Under the pieces are notes generated by a model. It was not told the origin of the DNA and did not search any database. It saw only the letters and a list, made by a program, of their open reading frames with translations. A program made the translations under genes and the position numbers. 64,000 nt of DNA from Pseudomonadota bacterium (lineage in GTDB: Bacteria > Pseudomonadota > Alphaproteobacteria > Rhizobiales > Devosiaceae): NCBI GenBank assembly GCA_023388175.1, contig JAEWGT010000017.1, positions 496,001 through 560,000 on the forward strand, written 5' to 3'. Below, piece after piece: positions 7,710-15,038 of the stretch. Each line of letters begins with the position of its first letter. Position 1 is the stretch's first letter.

Positions 7710-9107
7710 TCACAACTCCAGCGACTGGGGGGAAATGCGCGCCAGACCCGGCAGCGCGATGGTAACTTCAACGCCGCCTGTCGCGGCACCCTCATAGCGC
7801 GGTTCGCCATCGAACTGGCCCGCCAGTTGCCGCACGATTAGTGAACCCAGGCCCCCGTCGGTAGCGGCCTGATCCTGCGTCAGCCCAACGCCGTTGTCGC
7901 GCACAATCAGCACGGGCACATCGTCCCGGTTCCGAAACAGGCGAACATCCACCGTACCGCTGCGACCATCGGGAAAGGCATGCTTGAGCGCATTGGTGAT
8001 CAGTTCACCCACCAATATTCCGAGCGTGGTCGCATCGCGTGAACTCACATTGATGGGTTCGATATCGCTGCTGATCGTCACCAGATCGGCGTCGGCCTGA
8101 GTCTCGGCAATATCCTCGATGACCGCACCAAGAAATTCCTGCGCACTGGCCGTTTCCAGGTCATCGCCCAGCCTTAAACGCCTGTGTGCCGATGCAATCG
8201 CGTGAATACGCAGCCGCGCCGCTTCCAGTGCCTCGCGCACTTCGCTCTGTTCGCTGCGCATCACCTGCAGCGCCAGCAGTGAGGATACGGTAGCCAGCGA
8301 ATTGCCAACCCGATGATTGGTGTCCTGCAAAAGCGCTTCCACCCGCTCTCGCTCCCGTTCTGCATGCGCCCGGGCCATTTCAATCTCTTTCGTGCGCTCG
8401 GCAATCTGCGTTTCCAGCACATCGCGTCGGCGCTGCGTTCGCCACAGCAGCGTCGATGCCAGCACGGCGGCAGCCGCCAGCGCCGCAATCAGAGCGCCAA
8501 ACAGGCCAAGCCGCGTTCGCTCCATCTCGGCATTGCGGGTCCCGTTTTTTGCATCCTCGTTGGCAATAAAACGCGCCAGCGTCTCATCCCGCTCAGCCAT
8601 GATGCGCGGATCGGGCTCGTCATCAATCCCGCCCAGCCCCTGACTGCCCTCCGCAACGGCCTGGGTCACCTCGGCGACGCGCAGGCGCCTCAAAGGATCG
8701 TCCGCGGTCAGGTCTGCCAATTCCGCAGCGCGCAAGTCCGCGCGCGATACGGCCTCGCCGAAAAGCGACAGAAACTGCTGGTCGCCGGTCAGCAAAAAGC
8801 CGTTCCGGTTCGCTTCGACCTCGCTCAGCGCATGCGCCAGCTCCCGGGCTGCGGTGAGAACGGCATGGCTCCTGGTCACATCCTCGATCTGGCGTGTAAT
8901 TCCCTGCAGCAGCAGGAGGGCCGACAGGGCGGCCATGCAGACCAGAGCGAGCGATCCCCAGACCGCAGCCCTGCGCCTGTTGCGGCGCCACGCACCCATG
9001 CCCTTGCCCAGCCGTTCCTTCAAAGACCCATCCTTCACCGAGACCGTCGCCGCGACGTCGGCTGGCCAAGCATTGGGCGACTGCAATGGCAGCATTGGGG
9101 CGCTCAT
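7710..9107 (-). CDS. CHASE3-like sensor histidine kinase, HisKA_2 family (candidate general stress kinase)
   Basis: A 465-aa kinase. A membrane segment (about residues 48-68) and a second one (about 201-222) flank a helical periplasmic domain with the CHASE3-like LAHALSEVEANRNGFLLTGD motif. A coiled coil leads to the dimerisation/phosphoacceptor motif NHRVGNSLATV (His265), typical of HisKA_2. The HATPase region has the N box ELITNALKHAFPDG, G1 DNGVGL and G2 GGLGS. Kinases of this family phosphorylate PhyR in the alphaproteobacterial stress response, and phyR is 2 kb away, so this is a good candidate PhyK-like kinase; that role is inferred. The ATG at 9107 follows the Crp-type gene stop by 2 bases; a start at 9206 would overlap it. 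Confidence 0.85.
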   Translation of the reverse strand: MSAPMLPLQSPNAWPADVAATVSVKDGSLKERLGKGMGAWRRNRRRAAVWGSLALVCMAALSALLLLQGITRQIEDVTRSHAVLTAARELAHALSEVEANRNGFLLTGDQQFLSLFGEAVSRADLRAAELADLTADDPLRRLRVAEVTQAVAEGSQGLGGIDDEPDPRIMAERDETLARFIANEDAKNGTRNAEMERTRLGLFGALIAALAAAAVLASTLLWRTQRRRDVLETQIAERTKEIEMARAHAERERERVEALLQDTNHRVGNSLATVSSLLALQVMRSEQSEVREALEAARLRIHAIASAHRRLRLGDDLETASAQEFLGAVIEDIAETQADADLVTISSDIEPINVSSRDATTLGILVGELITNALKHAFPDGRSGTVDVRLFRNRDDVPVLIVRDNGVGLTQDQAATDGGLGSLIVRQLAGQFDGEPRYEGAATGGVEVTIALPGLARISPQSLEL

Positions 9108-9109
9108 GG

Positions 9110-9862
9110 CTAGATCAATGGCCGTTTGCGTTCGCCGGGGCCTTCCCATCCGGCAACCTTCATCAGCCCTTCCATATCCAGCACCTCGCAGGCGCCTGGC
9201 AGCCAACGCACAAGTCCAAGATTGCTCAGCTTGCGCAATGTCTTGTTGGTATGAACGATCGACAGGCCCAGCGTATCGGCGACATGTTGCTGGGTAAGCG
9301 GAATTTCGATGCGCTTCCGGCCCAGTTCGAGCGACAGCGCCCGCTGATGCAGAAAGGCCAGCAGATAGGCCGCGCGCTCGAGTGCGGTGCGCCGGCCCAG
9401 GCTCAACAGATGATCATCCAGCATGCGCTCCTGCTGCGCAGCCAGCCAAGTCACGTCGAAACCGAGGCTGGGATGCCCGGCGAATAACTCGTCAAGCCTG
9501 TCACGCTGGAACACGCAGAGCACGAGCGATGACAGGGCCTCTACCGAATGCTCCATCTCCCCGATTACCGAGCCCTGCAAACCCACCAGATCGCCGGGCA
9601 GCATGTAGTTGAGAATTTGTCTTCGCCCATCCTCCAGCGTCTTGAACCGGAAGGCCCATCCGGACAGCAATGTGTAGAGATGGGCACTGTGCGCCCCTTC
9701 CGCGAGGATCACCGCGCCCGGCTCGGCCATCATCTCGCCGGTCTTGAATTTCGATACAAACGCCAGTTCGCTCGGAGTAAAATCTCTGAAGATGGACAGG
9801 GCGCGCAGCGGACATTGCTCGCACGGCACACGGCGACCGGTATGGGGGAGAACAAGGCTCAA
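9110..9862 (-). CDS. Crp/Fnr family transcriptional regulator
   Basis: A 250-aa protein with an N-terminal cyclic-nucleotide-binding fold (about residues 25-135) and a C-terminal winged helix-turn-helix containing IPLTQQHVADTLGLSIVHTNKTLRKL. Cys14 and Cys17 form an FNR-like CxxC pair and Cys116 lies at the site of the later FNR cysteine, but a fourth FNR-type N-terminal cysteine is missing, so [4Fe-4S] oxygen sensing is doubtful. The frame opens with TTG at 9862; no better ATG exists before the conserved domain. An exact EcfG-type promoter ends about 34 bases upstream. It is the first gene of the operon with the histidine kinase and lipid kinase. Confidence 0.85.
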   Translation of the reverse strand: MSLVLPHTGRRVPCEQCPLRALSIFRDFTPSELAFVSKFKTGEMMAEPGAVILAEGAHSAHLYTLLSGWAFRFKTLEDGRRQILNYMLPGDLVGLQGSVIGEMEHSVEALSSLVLCVFQRDRLDELFAGHPSLGFDVTWLAAQQERMLDDHLLSLGRRTALERAAYLLAFLHQRALSLELGRKRIEIPLTQQHVADTLGLSIVHTNKTLRKLSNLGLVRWLPGACEVLDMEGLMKVAGWEGPGERKRPLI

Positions 9863-9895
9863 AGGGTGACCCGACGCTGACAGAACCCTTCGTCA

Positions 9896-9920
9896 AACGC
9901 GCCGGCCTCGGTAGCGTTCC
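9896..9920 (-). promoter_or_regulatory. Candidate EcfG-type stress promoter of the crp/kinase operon
   Basis: On the minus strand GGAAC (9920-9916) and CGTT (9899-9896) are separated by exactly 16 bases. The site points to the Crp/Fnr-type gene that starts at 9862. It implies that the putative stress kinase operon is itself under EcfG control. Confidence 0.75.
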
Positions 9921-9993
9921 GCATGTCAAAGTTAAATGACAATATTGCTTCCCCCGGTCCAATTAGCCACTCAATCGGCGAAAGGCGCGTCAC

Positions 9994-10365
9994 ATGCTGG
10001 CCGGAAAAACCGTTCTCATCGTTGAGACGGAGATCATCATTTCGCTGAGCATGCAGGCGGTCTTGCACAATCTTGGCGCAACCAATTTTGTCGTCCTGAC
10101 CAATCCAGCCGATTTCGACCCTGCTCGCAATCCCTGGGACGGCGTCGGCATGGCGATTCTCGAAATCGAAGCAGGACGTCCCGATCAGCTTCACCTTGTC
10201 AGATCCGCCACCACTGCCGGCACACCGGTCCTTGGCCTAACGGCAGACGGGCAGCTGAGAAGGGCCATTCCCAGCCTGCCCGATATCCCGATCATGGTGA
10301 AGCCGGTCCCGGACGATTGTCTCGCCGAAGCCGTGGCCTCGCTAATGCGAAGCCACGATGGCTAG
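9994..10365 (+). CDS. Stand-alone receiver-like protein with Glu at the phosphorylation site
   Basis: A 123-aa protein with the fold pattern of a CheY-type receiver: KTVLIVETEIIISLSMQAVL at the start, where the acidic pair is reduced to VETE, and IMVKPVPDDCLAEAV near the end with the conserved Lys-Pro. At the position of the phosphoacceptor Asp the sequence reads GMAILEIEAG, so Glu57 replaces Asp. It is therefore either unphosphorylated or locked in an active-like state. It sits between the kinase operon and ecfG and overlaps the ecfG stop by 4 bases in convergent orientation. It may be an accessory modulator of the stress cascade; this is inference. Confidence 0.8.
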   Translation: MLAGKTVLIVETEIIISLSMQAVLHNLGATNFVVLTNPADFDPARNPWDGVGMAILEIEAGRPDQLHLVRSATTAGTPVLGLTADGQLRRAIPSLPDIPIMVKPVPDDCLAEAVASLMRSHDG

Positions 10366-10916
10366 AAGGTGTGGTTTCCCGAAGTGACCTGAGCGGACAC
10401 AGCGTCAGGACCGTAATCGGCCTCGCCGCTGATCTGCAGCAATTCACTGAGACGCGATCGCGCCCGGCTGACCCGGCTCTTCATCGTGCCCACCGCGCAT
10501 TCGCAGATCGCCGCCGCCTCTTCATAGGAAAAGCCGGACGCGCCGATCAGGATGACAGCTTCGCGCTGATCATCCGGCAATTGCGACAAGGCTTTCTTGA
10601 AATCTTCCAGATCCATCGAGCCATATTGCGACGGATGCACGGAGAGACGCTCGGTAAACACGCCGTCACTGTCCTGAACCTCGCGGCCGCGCTTGCGCAT
10701 CTGGCTGTAAAATTCGTTGCGCAGGATCGTGAAAAGCCACGCCTTGATATTGGTCCCCATCTGAAAGCTGGACTGCTTGGCCCATGCCTTCATCACGGTG
10801 TCCTGCACCAGATCGTCGGCCTTGTCGTGTTTGCCGGTCAGCGATACGGCGAAAGCGCGCAGGCTGGGCAAAGTCGCCAGCATCTCGCGCTTGAACGAGG
10901 TTCCTTCGGCGGTCAT
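10362..10916 (-). CDS. ecfG: General stress response ECF sigma factor EcfG
   Basis: A 184-aa ECF sigma factor (ECF15/EcfG type). Region 2 holds LTGKHDKADDLVQDTVMKAW and NIKAWLFTILRNEFYSQMRKR; region 4 holds LSQLPDDQREAVILIGASGFSYEEAAAI and GTMKSRVSRARSRL. It directs RNA polymerase to GGAAC-N16/17-CGTT promoters and is held by the anti-sigma factor NepR. The ATG at 10916 is 4 bases after the nepR stop; a longer frame to 11111 merely runs antiparallel in frame overlap with nepR. Together with divergent phyR this is the canonical alphaproteobacterial partner-switching locus. Confidence 0.93.
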   Translation of the reverse strand: MTAEGTSFKREMLATLPSLRAFAVSLTGKHDKADDLVQDTVMKAWAKQSSFQMGTNIKAWLFTILRNEFYSQMRKRGREVQDSDGVFTERLSVHPSQYGSMDLEDFKKALSQLPDDQREAVILIGASGFSYEEAAAICECAVGTMKSRVSRARSRLSELLQISGEADYGPDAVSAQVTSGNHTF

Positions 10917-10920
10917 GCCG

Positions 10921-11142
10921 TCACTCCCCGTCCCGCTTGGTATTTCCGCCCTGCTGGGCTTTTTCGGCATTATCCAGCTTTTCGAGCAGATCGAGCAGCT
11001 GGTCTGGAACGCCTTCTTCCTGCACTGCGCCATAGAGCGCGCGCAGGCGCGAGCCGATATCAGAATTCGGCCCGAGACCATCGTCAGCCCGCCCCGGCTG
11101 CGTACGAGCACGTTGCTGGCTCACCCCATTTTCCTTCTTCAT
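10921..11142 (-). CDS. nepR: Anti-sigma factor NepR
   Basis: A 73-aa protein beginning MKKENGVSQQ with the NepR core IGSRLRALYGAVQEEGVPDQLLDLLEKLD (residues about 30-58), the two helices that bind either EcfG or the sigma-like domain of phosphorylated PhyR. The ATG at 11142 is preferred; a TTG two codons upstream is in frame. It lies 4 bases before ecfG and divergent from phyR, the classic order. Under stress PhyR~P sequesters NepR and frees EcfG. Confidence 0.92.
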   Translation of the reverse strand: MKKENGVSQQRARTQPGRADDGLGPNSDIGSRLRALYGAVQEEGVPDQLLDLLEKLDNAEKAQQGGNTKRDGE

Positions 11143-11183
11143 ATGCAATTTGACCGATCAGTCTTGCCATCCCTGACGCCTAA

Positions 11184-11208
11184 AATGGCTGGCATCTAAA
11201 AAAGTTCC
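11184..11208 (-). promoter_or_regulatory. Possible EcfG-type promoter of nepR-ecfG (GGAAC-N16-CATT)
   Basis: On the minus strand GGAAC (11208-11204) is followed after 16 bases by CATT (11187-11184), one mismatch from CGTT and the same variant as before the DUF883 gene. It lies about 42 bases before the nepR start and would give autoregulation. Confidence 0.45.
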
Positions 11209-11217
11209 AGCCATTGA

Positions 11218-11242
11218 GGAACTTTTCTTTTCGCGTCCCGTT
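11218..11242 (+). promoter_or_regulatory. EcfG-type promoter of phyR (GGAAC-N16-CGTT)
   Basis: GGAAC at 11218-11222 and CGTT at 11239-11242, spacer 16 bases, an exact consensus match. It points to phyR at 11295 and lies beside the opposing nepR-ecfG promoter candidate, so the region acts as a divergent autoregulatory hub. Confidence 0.8.
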
Positions 11243-11294
11243 TCTAGCTGCTGTGAGATAACTTCACACAAGCGTCACCTGGGAGATTGCGTCT

Positions 11295-12089
11295 ATGTCT
11301 TTGTCCACGCGGATTGCTCCGCACCTGCCCTATCTGCGCCGGTTTTCACGGGCCGTCACAGGATCGCAGACGTCGGGCGATGCCTATGTGGCAGCCACGC
11401 TCGAAACGCTGATTGCCGATATTTCGCTTTTCCCCGAGGCGTCCAGCGATCGCATTGCTCTCTATAAGCTGTTCTCGGCCCTGTTCTCGAGCTCTGCAGT
11501 CACAGTGCCGCAGCCCGCATCCAGTTTCGTCTGGGAACAGCGGGCCGCAGCTAATCTCGCCAATCTCGCGCCACGCCCGCGTCAGGCCTTCCTTTTGGTG
11601 GCCGTAGAAGGCTTCACCCACGCGCAGGCTGCCGAAATTCTCTCCGTCTCGGACGAGGAATTTACCGGTCTTCTCGATCAGGCTTCTGTTGAGATTTCCC
11701 GCCAGGTGGCCACGGAAATCATGATCATCGAGGACGAACCGTTGATCGCCATGGATATCGAGCAGATGGTGGAAAGCCTTGGCCACAAGGTCGTCAGCAT
11801 CGCCCGCACACACAAGGAAGCCGTGGCACTGTTCAATCAGACCCAGCCCCGCATGATCCTGGCCGATATCCAGCTCGCCGATGGCAGCTCGGGCATCGAT
11901 GCGGTGAACGACATCCTCAACACCCACGCCGTGCCGGTTATCTTCATTACCGCCTTCCCCGAGCGCCTGCTCACCGGCGAACGCCCCGAGCCGACCTTCC
12001 TCGTGACCAAGCCGTTCAACCCGGAAATGGTCAAGGCCCTGATCAGCCAGGCACTGTTCTTCGATGATGGGTCGCGCGCCGCCGCGTGA
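11295..12089 (+). CDS. phyR: Response regulator PhyR of the general stress response
   Basis: A 264-aa two-domain protein. Residues 1-135 form a sigma factor-like domain (LPYLRRFSRAVTGSQTSGDA; LAPRPRQAFLLVAVEGFTHAQAAEIL) that mimics EcfG to bind NepR. Residues 141-258 form a receiver with IIEDEPLIAMD at its acidic pocket, phosphoacceptor Asp191 in ILADIQLADGSSGID and Lys239 in VTKPF. Phosphorylation opens the sigma-like domain so NepR is captured. It is divergent from nepR-ecfG, has an exact EcfG-type promoter and ends in a strong terminator. The nearby HisKA_2 kinase is a likely phosphodonor. Confidence 0.95.
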   Translation: MSLSTRIAPHLPYLRRFSRAVTGSQTSGDAYVAATLETLIADISLFPEASSDRIALYKLFSALFSSSAVTVPQPASSFVWEQRAAANLANLAPRPRQAFLLVAVEGFTHAQAAEILSVSDEEFTGLLDQASVEISRQVATEIMIIEDEPLIAMDIEQMVESLGHKVVSIARTHKEAVALFNQTQPRMILADIQLADGSSGIDAVNDILNTHAVPVIFITAFPERLLTGERPEPTFLVTKPFNPEMVKALISQALFFDDGSRAAA

Positions 12090-12112
12090 CCTGCGTATCG
12101 GATCGTCATGTG

Positions 12113-12140
12113 AAAGGCCGGCAGAAATGCCGGCCTTTTT
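12113..12140 (+). terminator. Rho-independent terminator of phyR
   Basis: A 10-bp GC-rich stem, AAAGGCCGGC pairing with GCCGGCCTTT across a 6-base loop, followed by a run of T. Confidence 0.9.
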
Positions 12141-12150
12141 CTTGCGCGCT

Positions 12151-12176
12151 GGAACTTGGAGTCACCGCCGCACGTT
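12151..12176 (+). promoter_or_regulatory. Candidate EcfG-type promoter of the DUF1328 gene (GGAAC-N17-CGTT)
   Basis: GGAAC at 12151-12155 and CGTT at 12173-12176, spacer 17 bases, an exact consensus match, immediately downstream of the phyR terminator and 31 bases before the DUF1328 start codon. Confidence 0.75.
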
Positions 12177-12207
12177 TATTCAGCAAGATAAATCATGGAG
12201 ATACCCC

Positions 12208-12372
12208 ATGCTGTATTATGCACTCGTCTTTCTGGTGATCGCGCTGATTGCCGGCGTTCTGGGCTTTGGCGGCATTGCCGGCGCTTCGGCTGGCATTGCG
12301 CAGATCCTGTTCTTCCTGTTCCTGGCCTTCCTGGTCGTATCGCTGGTGATCGGCCTGTTCCGCAGGACATAG
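12208..12372 (+). CDS. DUF1328 family (YtjA-like) small membrane protein
   Basis: A 54-aa protein, almost entirely two transmembrane helices: MLYYALVFLVIALIAGVLGF, then GGIAGASAGIAQILFF and a second span ending VIGLFRRT. The GFGGIAGASAGIA centre is the DUF1328 signature. A ribosome binding site (tggag) lies 11 bases before the ATG. It has its own exact EcfG-type promoter and its own terminator. Such proteins are typical general-stress regulon members in Rhizobiales; the molecular role is unknown. Confidence 0.9.
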   Translation: MLYYALVFLVIALIAGVLGFGGIAGASAGIAQILFFLFLAFLVVSLVIGLFRRT

Positions 12373-12393
12373 TCTTCCCGAACTTTAGCCAAG

Positions 12394-12418
12394 AACGGCG
12401 CCATTGCGGCGCCGTTTT
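12394..12418 (+). terminator. Terminator between the DUF1328 gene and convergent ydcF-like gene
   Basis: A 9-bp stem (AACGGCGCC pairing with GGCGCCGTT) with a 5-base loop and trailing TT. It lies between convergent genes and may serve both. Confidence 0.75.
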
Positions 12419-12419
12419 G

Positions 12420-13211
12420 CTATGGTGCGGGCAAAAGCGCGGCGCTGCGTCCGGTCCAGTGATAGGCCAGCAGCCCGATCCATTCCCGCAGTGCCAGTGT
12501 CGCCGTTTCCAGGTTTTGGTTGGGATTGGCGATATCGATGCCGAAACCCTGATTTCCCGCGCTGCGGTAGTCGGTCGGCCACGGCACGACAGCCACGCCT
12601 TCCTGCCGGTAGATGCCCACTGAACGCGGCATGTGAAAAGCCGACGTCACCAAAATCAGCTCGCCTTCGCCCTCGCCCAGCATATCGCGAGTAAAGCTGG
12701 CATTTTCCGCTGTGTTGCGGGACTCGCCCTCCAGCACCAGCCGCTCCTCCGCTATTCCGAAATTGACGAAAAACCGCCGCATGGTTTCTGCTTCACTTTC
12801 GGTTTCGCCCATCAGAAAACCTTCGCCGCCGCTGAGGATGATCCGCGCCTCCGGATACGTCCTTGCCAGCCAGAGCCCGGCCACCAGCCGGTCGCCTGCC
12901 TGGTTGAGCTCGACGACACCCCGCGCCGTGCTTGGCCGCGCCAGTGTCGCGCCGCCCAGAACCACTATGGCGCGCACGGTTTCGGGCGGGGTCTGCGGCA
13001 TTGGAAACCGGTTTTCCAGCGGCTGGATCAGCACATAACCCAGGCTGGTGAACGCCACGAGAAACTGCACGAGCCCGCCCAAAGCCAAGAGGCCAATGGC
13101 CAGACGGCGCCGCCCGAACCCCACAAGCACCAGTGCCAGCACCAGGGAAAGCAGCACCAGACTGACCGGCTGCGCCAGAAGCCAGAACATTTTCGAGGCG
13201 ACAAAGAACAT
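12420..13211 (-). CDS. YdcF/ElyC family (DUF218) membrane protein
   Basis: A 263-aa protein with two or three N-terminal membrane helices (about residues 10-65) and a DUF218 domain (about residues 80-240). The motifs AIVVLGGAT, ARIILSGGEG, ESRNTAENA and LVTSAFHMPRSVGIYR are diagnostic. In E. coli ElyC affects envelope polysaccharide precursor metabolism; the biochemical activity of the family is unsettled. It stands alone, converging on the DUF1328 gene and divergent from the amino acid transporter operon. Confidence 0.88.
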   Translation of the reverse strand: MFFVASKMFWLLAQPVSLVLLSLVLALVLVGFGRRRLAIGLLALGGLVQFLVAFTSLGYVLIQPLENRFPMPQTPPETVRAIVVLGGATLARPSTARGVVELNQAGDRLVAGLWLARTYPEARIILSGGEGFLMGETESEAETMRRFFVNFGIAEERLVLEGESRNTAENASFTRDMLGEGEGELILVTSAFHMPRSVGIYRQEGVAVVPWPTDYRSAGNQGFGIDIANPNQNLETATLALREWIGLLAYHWTGRSAALLPAP

Positions 13212-13353
13212 ATGGACCGCTTTCTCCGTGACGCGGGACAGGCCGCTTTTTCGCTTGCTATCGCACTGGCTTGTGGGTTTTCTACCAAACGGTCAAGATT
13301 GCCACTCTCAAATAAGGCAATCGCCAGTCAGGAAGGCCCAGGTCAACGGGTCC

Positions 13354-14160
13354 ATGGTGAGCATGACGCAAACTGAACCCGTCGCTGCGGGGTCATCCGC
13401 TGTTGTCGAACTGCGCGATTTGCACAAGTCGTTCGGCACGCTGGAAGTCCTCAAGGGCATTTCTTTTACCGCGCGCGAAGGTCAGGTCGTCTCGCTTATC
13501 GGCTCCTCAGGCTCTGGCAAATCGACGCTGCTTCGCTGCATCAACATGCTTGAAATCCCCGATTCCGGAGACGTGCTGATCGACGGTGAAGCTGTTGCCC
13601 TCAAGGGCGCCGGCGCCACACGGCAAATCGGCGACGAACATCAGATCCGCCGCATTCGCTCCGAGCTTGGCATGGTGTTCCAGTCCTTCAATCTCTGGGC
13701 GCACATGACCGTGCTCGAAAACGTCATGGAAGCGCCATTGGTGGTGCAGAAGCGCCAGCGCGCCGAAGTCGAGGCCGAGGCCCGCGCCATGCTCGACAAG
13801 GTGGGCATCGGCGCCAAGGCCGACGCCTATCCGGCCCAGCTCTCCGGTGGCCAGCAACAGCGCGCCGCCATTGCCCGCGCGCTCTGCATCAACCCCCGCG
13901 TCATGCTGTTCGACGAGCCCACATCGGCACTCGATCCAGAACTGGAAGTCGAAGTGCTCCGCGTCATCAAGCTCTTGGCCGATGAAGGCCGCACCATGGT
14001 GCTCGTGACCCACGACATGGATTTCGCCCGTTCGGTGTCCGACCGGGTGATCTTTCTCCATCAAGGCCTGATCGAGGAAGAGGGGACGCCCGATGAGGTG
14101 TTCGGCGCCACCAGATCAGCCCGCCTCAAGCAATTCCTCAACGCCGCCAGCCATGCCTGA
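13354..14160 (+). CDS. Polar amino acid ABC transporter ATP-binding protein (HisP/GlnQ type)
   Basis: A 268-aa ABC ATPase. Walker A GSSGSGKST is at residues 50-58, followed by the Q-loop VFQSFNLWAHMTVLENV, the signature LSGGQQQRAAIARAL, Walker B VMLFDEPTSALDPE and the H-loop VTHDMDFAR. The sequence resembles HisP-type ATPases for basic or polar amino acids. The start at 13354 (ATG) or the in-frame ATG at 13363 are both possible; much longer frames upstream are antisense to the ydcF-like gene. It leads an operon with a binding protein, two permeases and two metabolic genes to 18126. Confidence 0.9.
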   Translation: MVSMTQTEPVAAGSSAVVELRDLHKSFGTLEVLKGISFTAREGQVVSLIGSSGSGKSTLLRCINMLEIPDSGDVLIDGEAVALKGAGATRQIGDEHQIRRIRSELGMVFQSFNLWAHMTVLENVMEAPLVVQKRQRAEVEAEARAMLDKVGIGAKADAYPAQLSGGQQQRAAIARALCINPRVMLFDEPTSALDPELEVEVLRVIKLLADEGRTMVLVTHDMDFARSVSDRVIFLHQGLIEEEGTPDEVFGATRSARLKQFLNAASHA

Positions 14161-14223
14161 GGCGTTGGGAACCGACCCGGAAAACCGGGCGTGACATCAA
14201 CAAGACCTACACAACGGAGAACC

Positions 14224-14979
14224 ATGATGAAGAAGACATTGCTGGCGGCCGCAGCCGTCCTGTCCCTCGCCACCCCCGCCTTCGCCCAGGAAACGGTGCG
14301 CATCGCCACCGAGGGTGCCTATGCCCCCTGGAACTTCCTCAACGATGCCGGCGAACCCGCCGGTTTTGAAATCGACCTGGGCAACGCCGTCTGCGAAACC
14401 GCCGGCCTGACCTGCGAATGGATTCTCAATGACTGGGATTCCATCATTCCGAACCTGCTGGCCGGCAACTACGACCTGATCATGGCCGGCATGTCGATCA
14501 CCGAGGAACGCCTCGCCACCATCGACTTCACCCAGAACTATTTCCCGCCCGATCCGTCCAAGTTCGTTGCCGCGGCCGGCGCAAATCTTGACTTCGCGGC
14601 CCTCTCCGGTGCGCGCATCGGCGTGCAGAGCGGCACCATCCAGGCTGCCTATGCCGAGCAGAACCTGGCGGAAGGCAACACCATCGTCTCCTTTGCCACG
14701 GCAGACCAAAACATGGCTGACCTCATGGCCGGCAACCTCGACACCATCCTGGCTGACGGCTCCTATCTGGAACAGGTCGTCAATGCCTCCAATGGCGCCA
14801 TCGAGTTTGTCGGCGAAGATGTGTTGATCGGCGGCGGCGTCGGTGCCGGCCTGCGCAAGGACGAAGCCGAGCTCAAGACCAAGATCGATGACGCCCTCAC
14901 CGCTCTCAAGGCCGACGGCACCGTCGACGCCCTGATCGCCCAGTGGTTCGACGGCCAGGGCCCCTACTTCGCCGAATAA
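14224..14979 (+). CDS. Amino acid ABC transporter periplasmic binding protein
   Basis: A 251-aa SBP_bac_3 family protein with an N-terminal Sec signal (MMKKTLLAAAAVLSLATPAF, cleavage after AFA-QE). The family pattern is clear: VRIATEGAYAPWNFLNDAGEPAGFEIDL, SIIPNLLAGNYDLIMAGMSITEER and RIGVQSGT. It captures a polar amino acid or opine-like ligand for the HisQM-type permeases downstream. The ATG at 14224 has a ribosome binding site (acggaga); an upstream in-frame start at 14191 lacks one. A GC-rich hairpin at 14997-15020 follows and may raise its level relative to the permeases. Confidence 0.9.
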   Translation: MMKKTLLAAAAVLSLATPAFAQETVRIATEGAYAPWNFLNDAGEPAGFEIDLGNAVCETAGLTCEWILNDWDSIIPNLLAGNYDLIMAGMSITEERLATIDFTQNYFPPDPSKFVAAAGANLDFAALSGARIGVQSGTIQAAYAEQNLAEGNTIVSFATADQNMADLMAGNLDTILADGSYLEQVVNASNGAIEFVGEDVLIGGGVGAGLRKDEAELKTKIDDALTALKADGTVDALIAQWFDGQGPYFAE

Positions 14980-14996
14980 TCGCCGGCTCAAATCCT

Positions 14997-15020
14997 GCTC
15001 CTCCCGCTTGCGGGGGGAGC
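14997..15020 (+). other. GC-rich hairpin between the binding protein and permease genes
   Basis: An 11-bp stem, 14997-15007 pairing with 15010-15020, loop of two bases and no T-run. Position after a binding protein gene suggests transcript 3'-end protection or attenuation; it also resembles the CTCCCGC-x-GCGGGAG intergenic repeat family. Confidence 0.5.
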
Positions 15021-15038
15021 TCTCAACCGCGAGACACT

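Noticed and set aside
9110..9862. FNR-type oxygen sensor
   Set aside because: Only Cys14, Cys17 and Cys116 match the cysteine pattern; a fourth ligand is not at the expected place, so a 4Fe-4S sensor is not supported.
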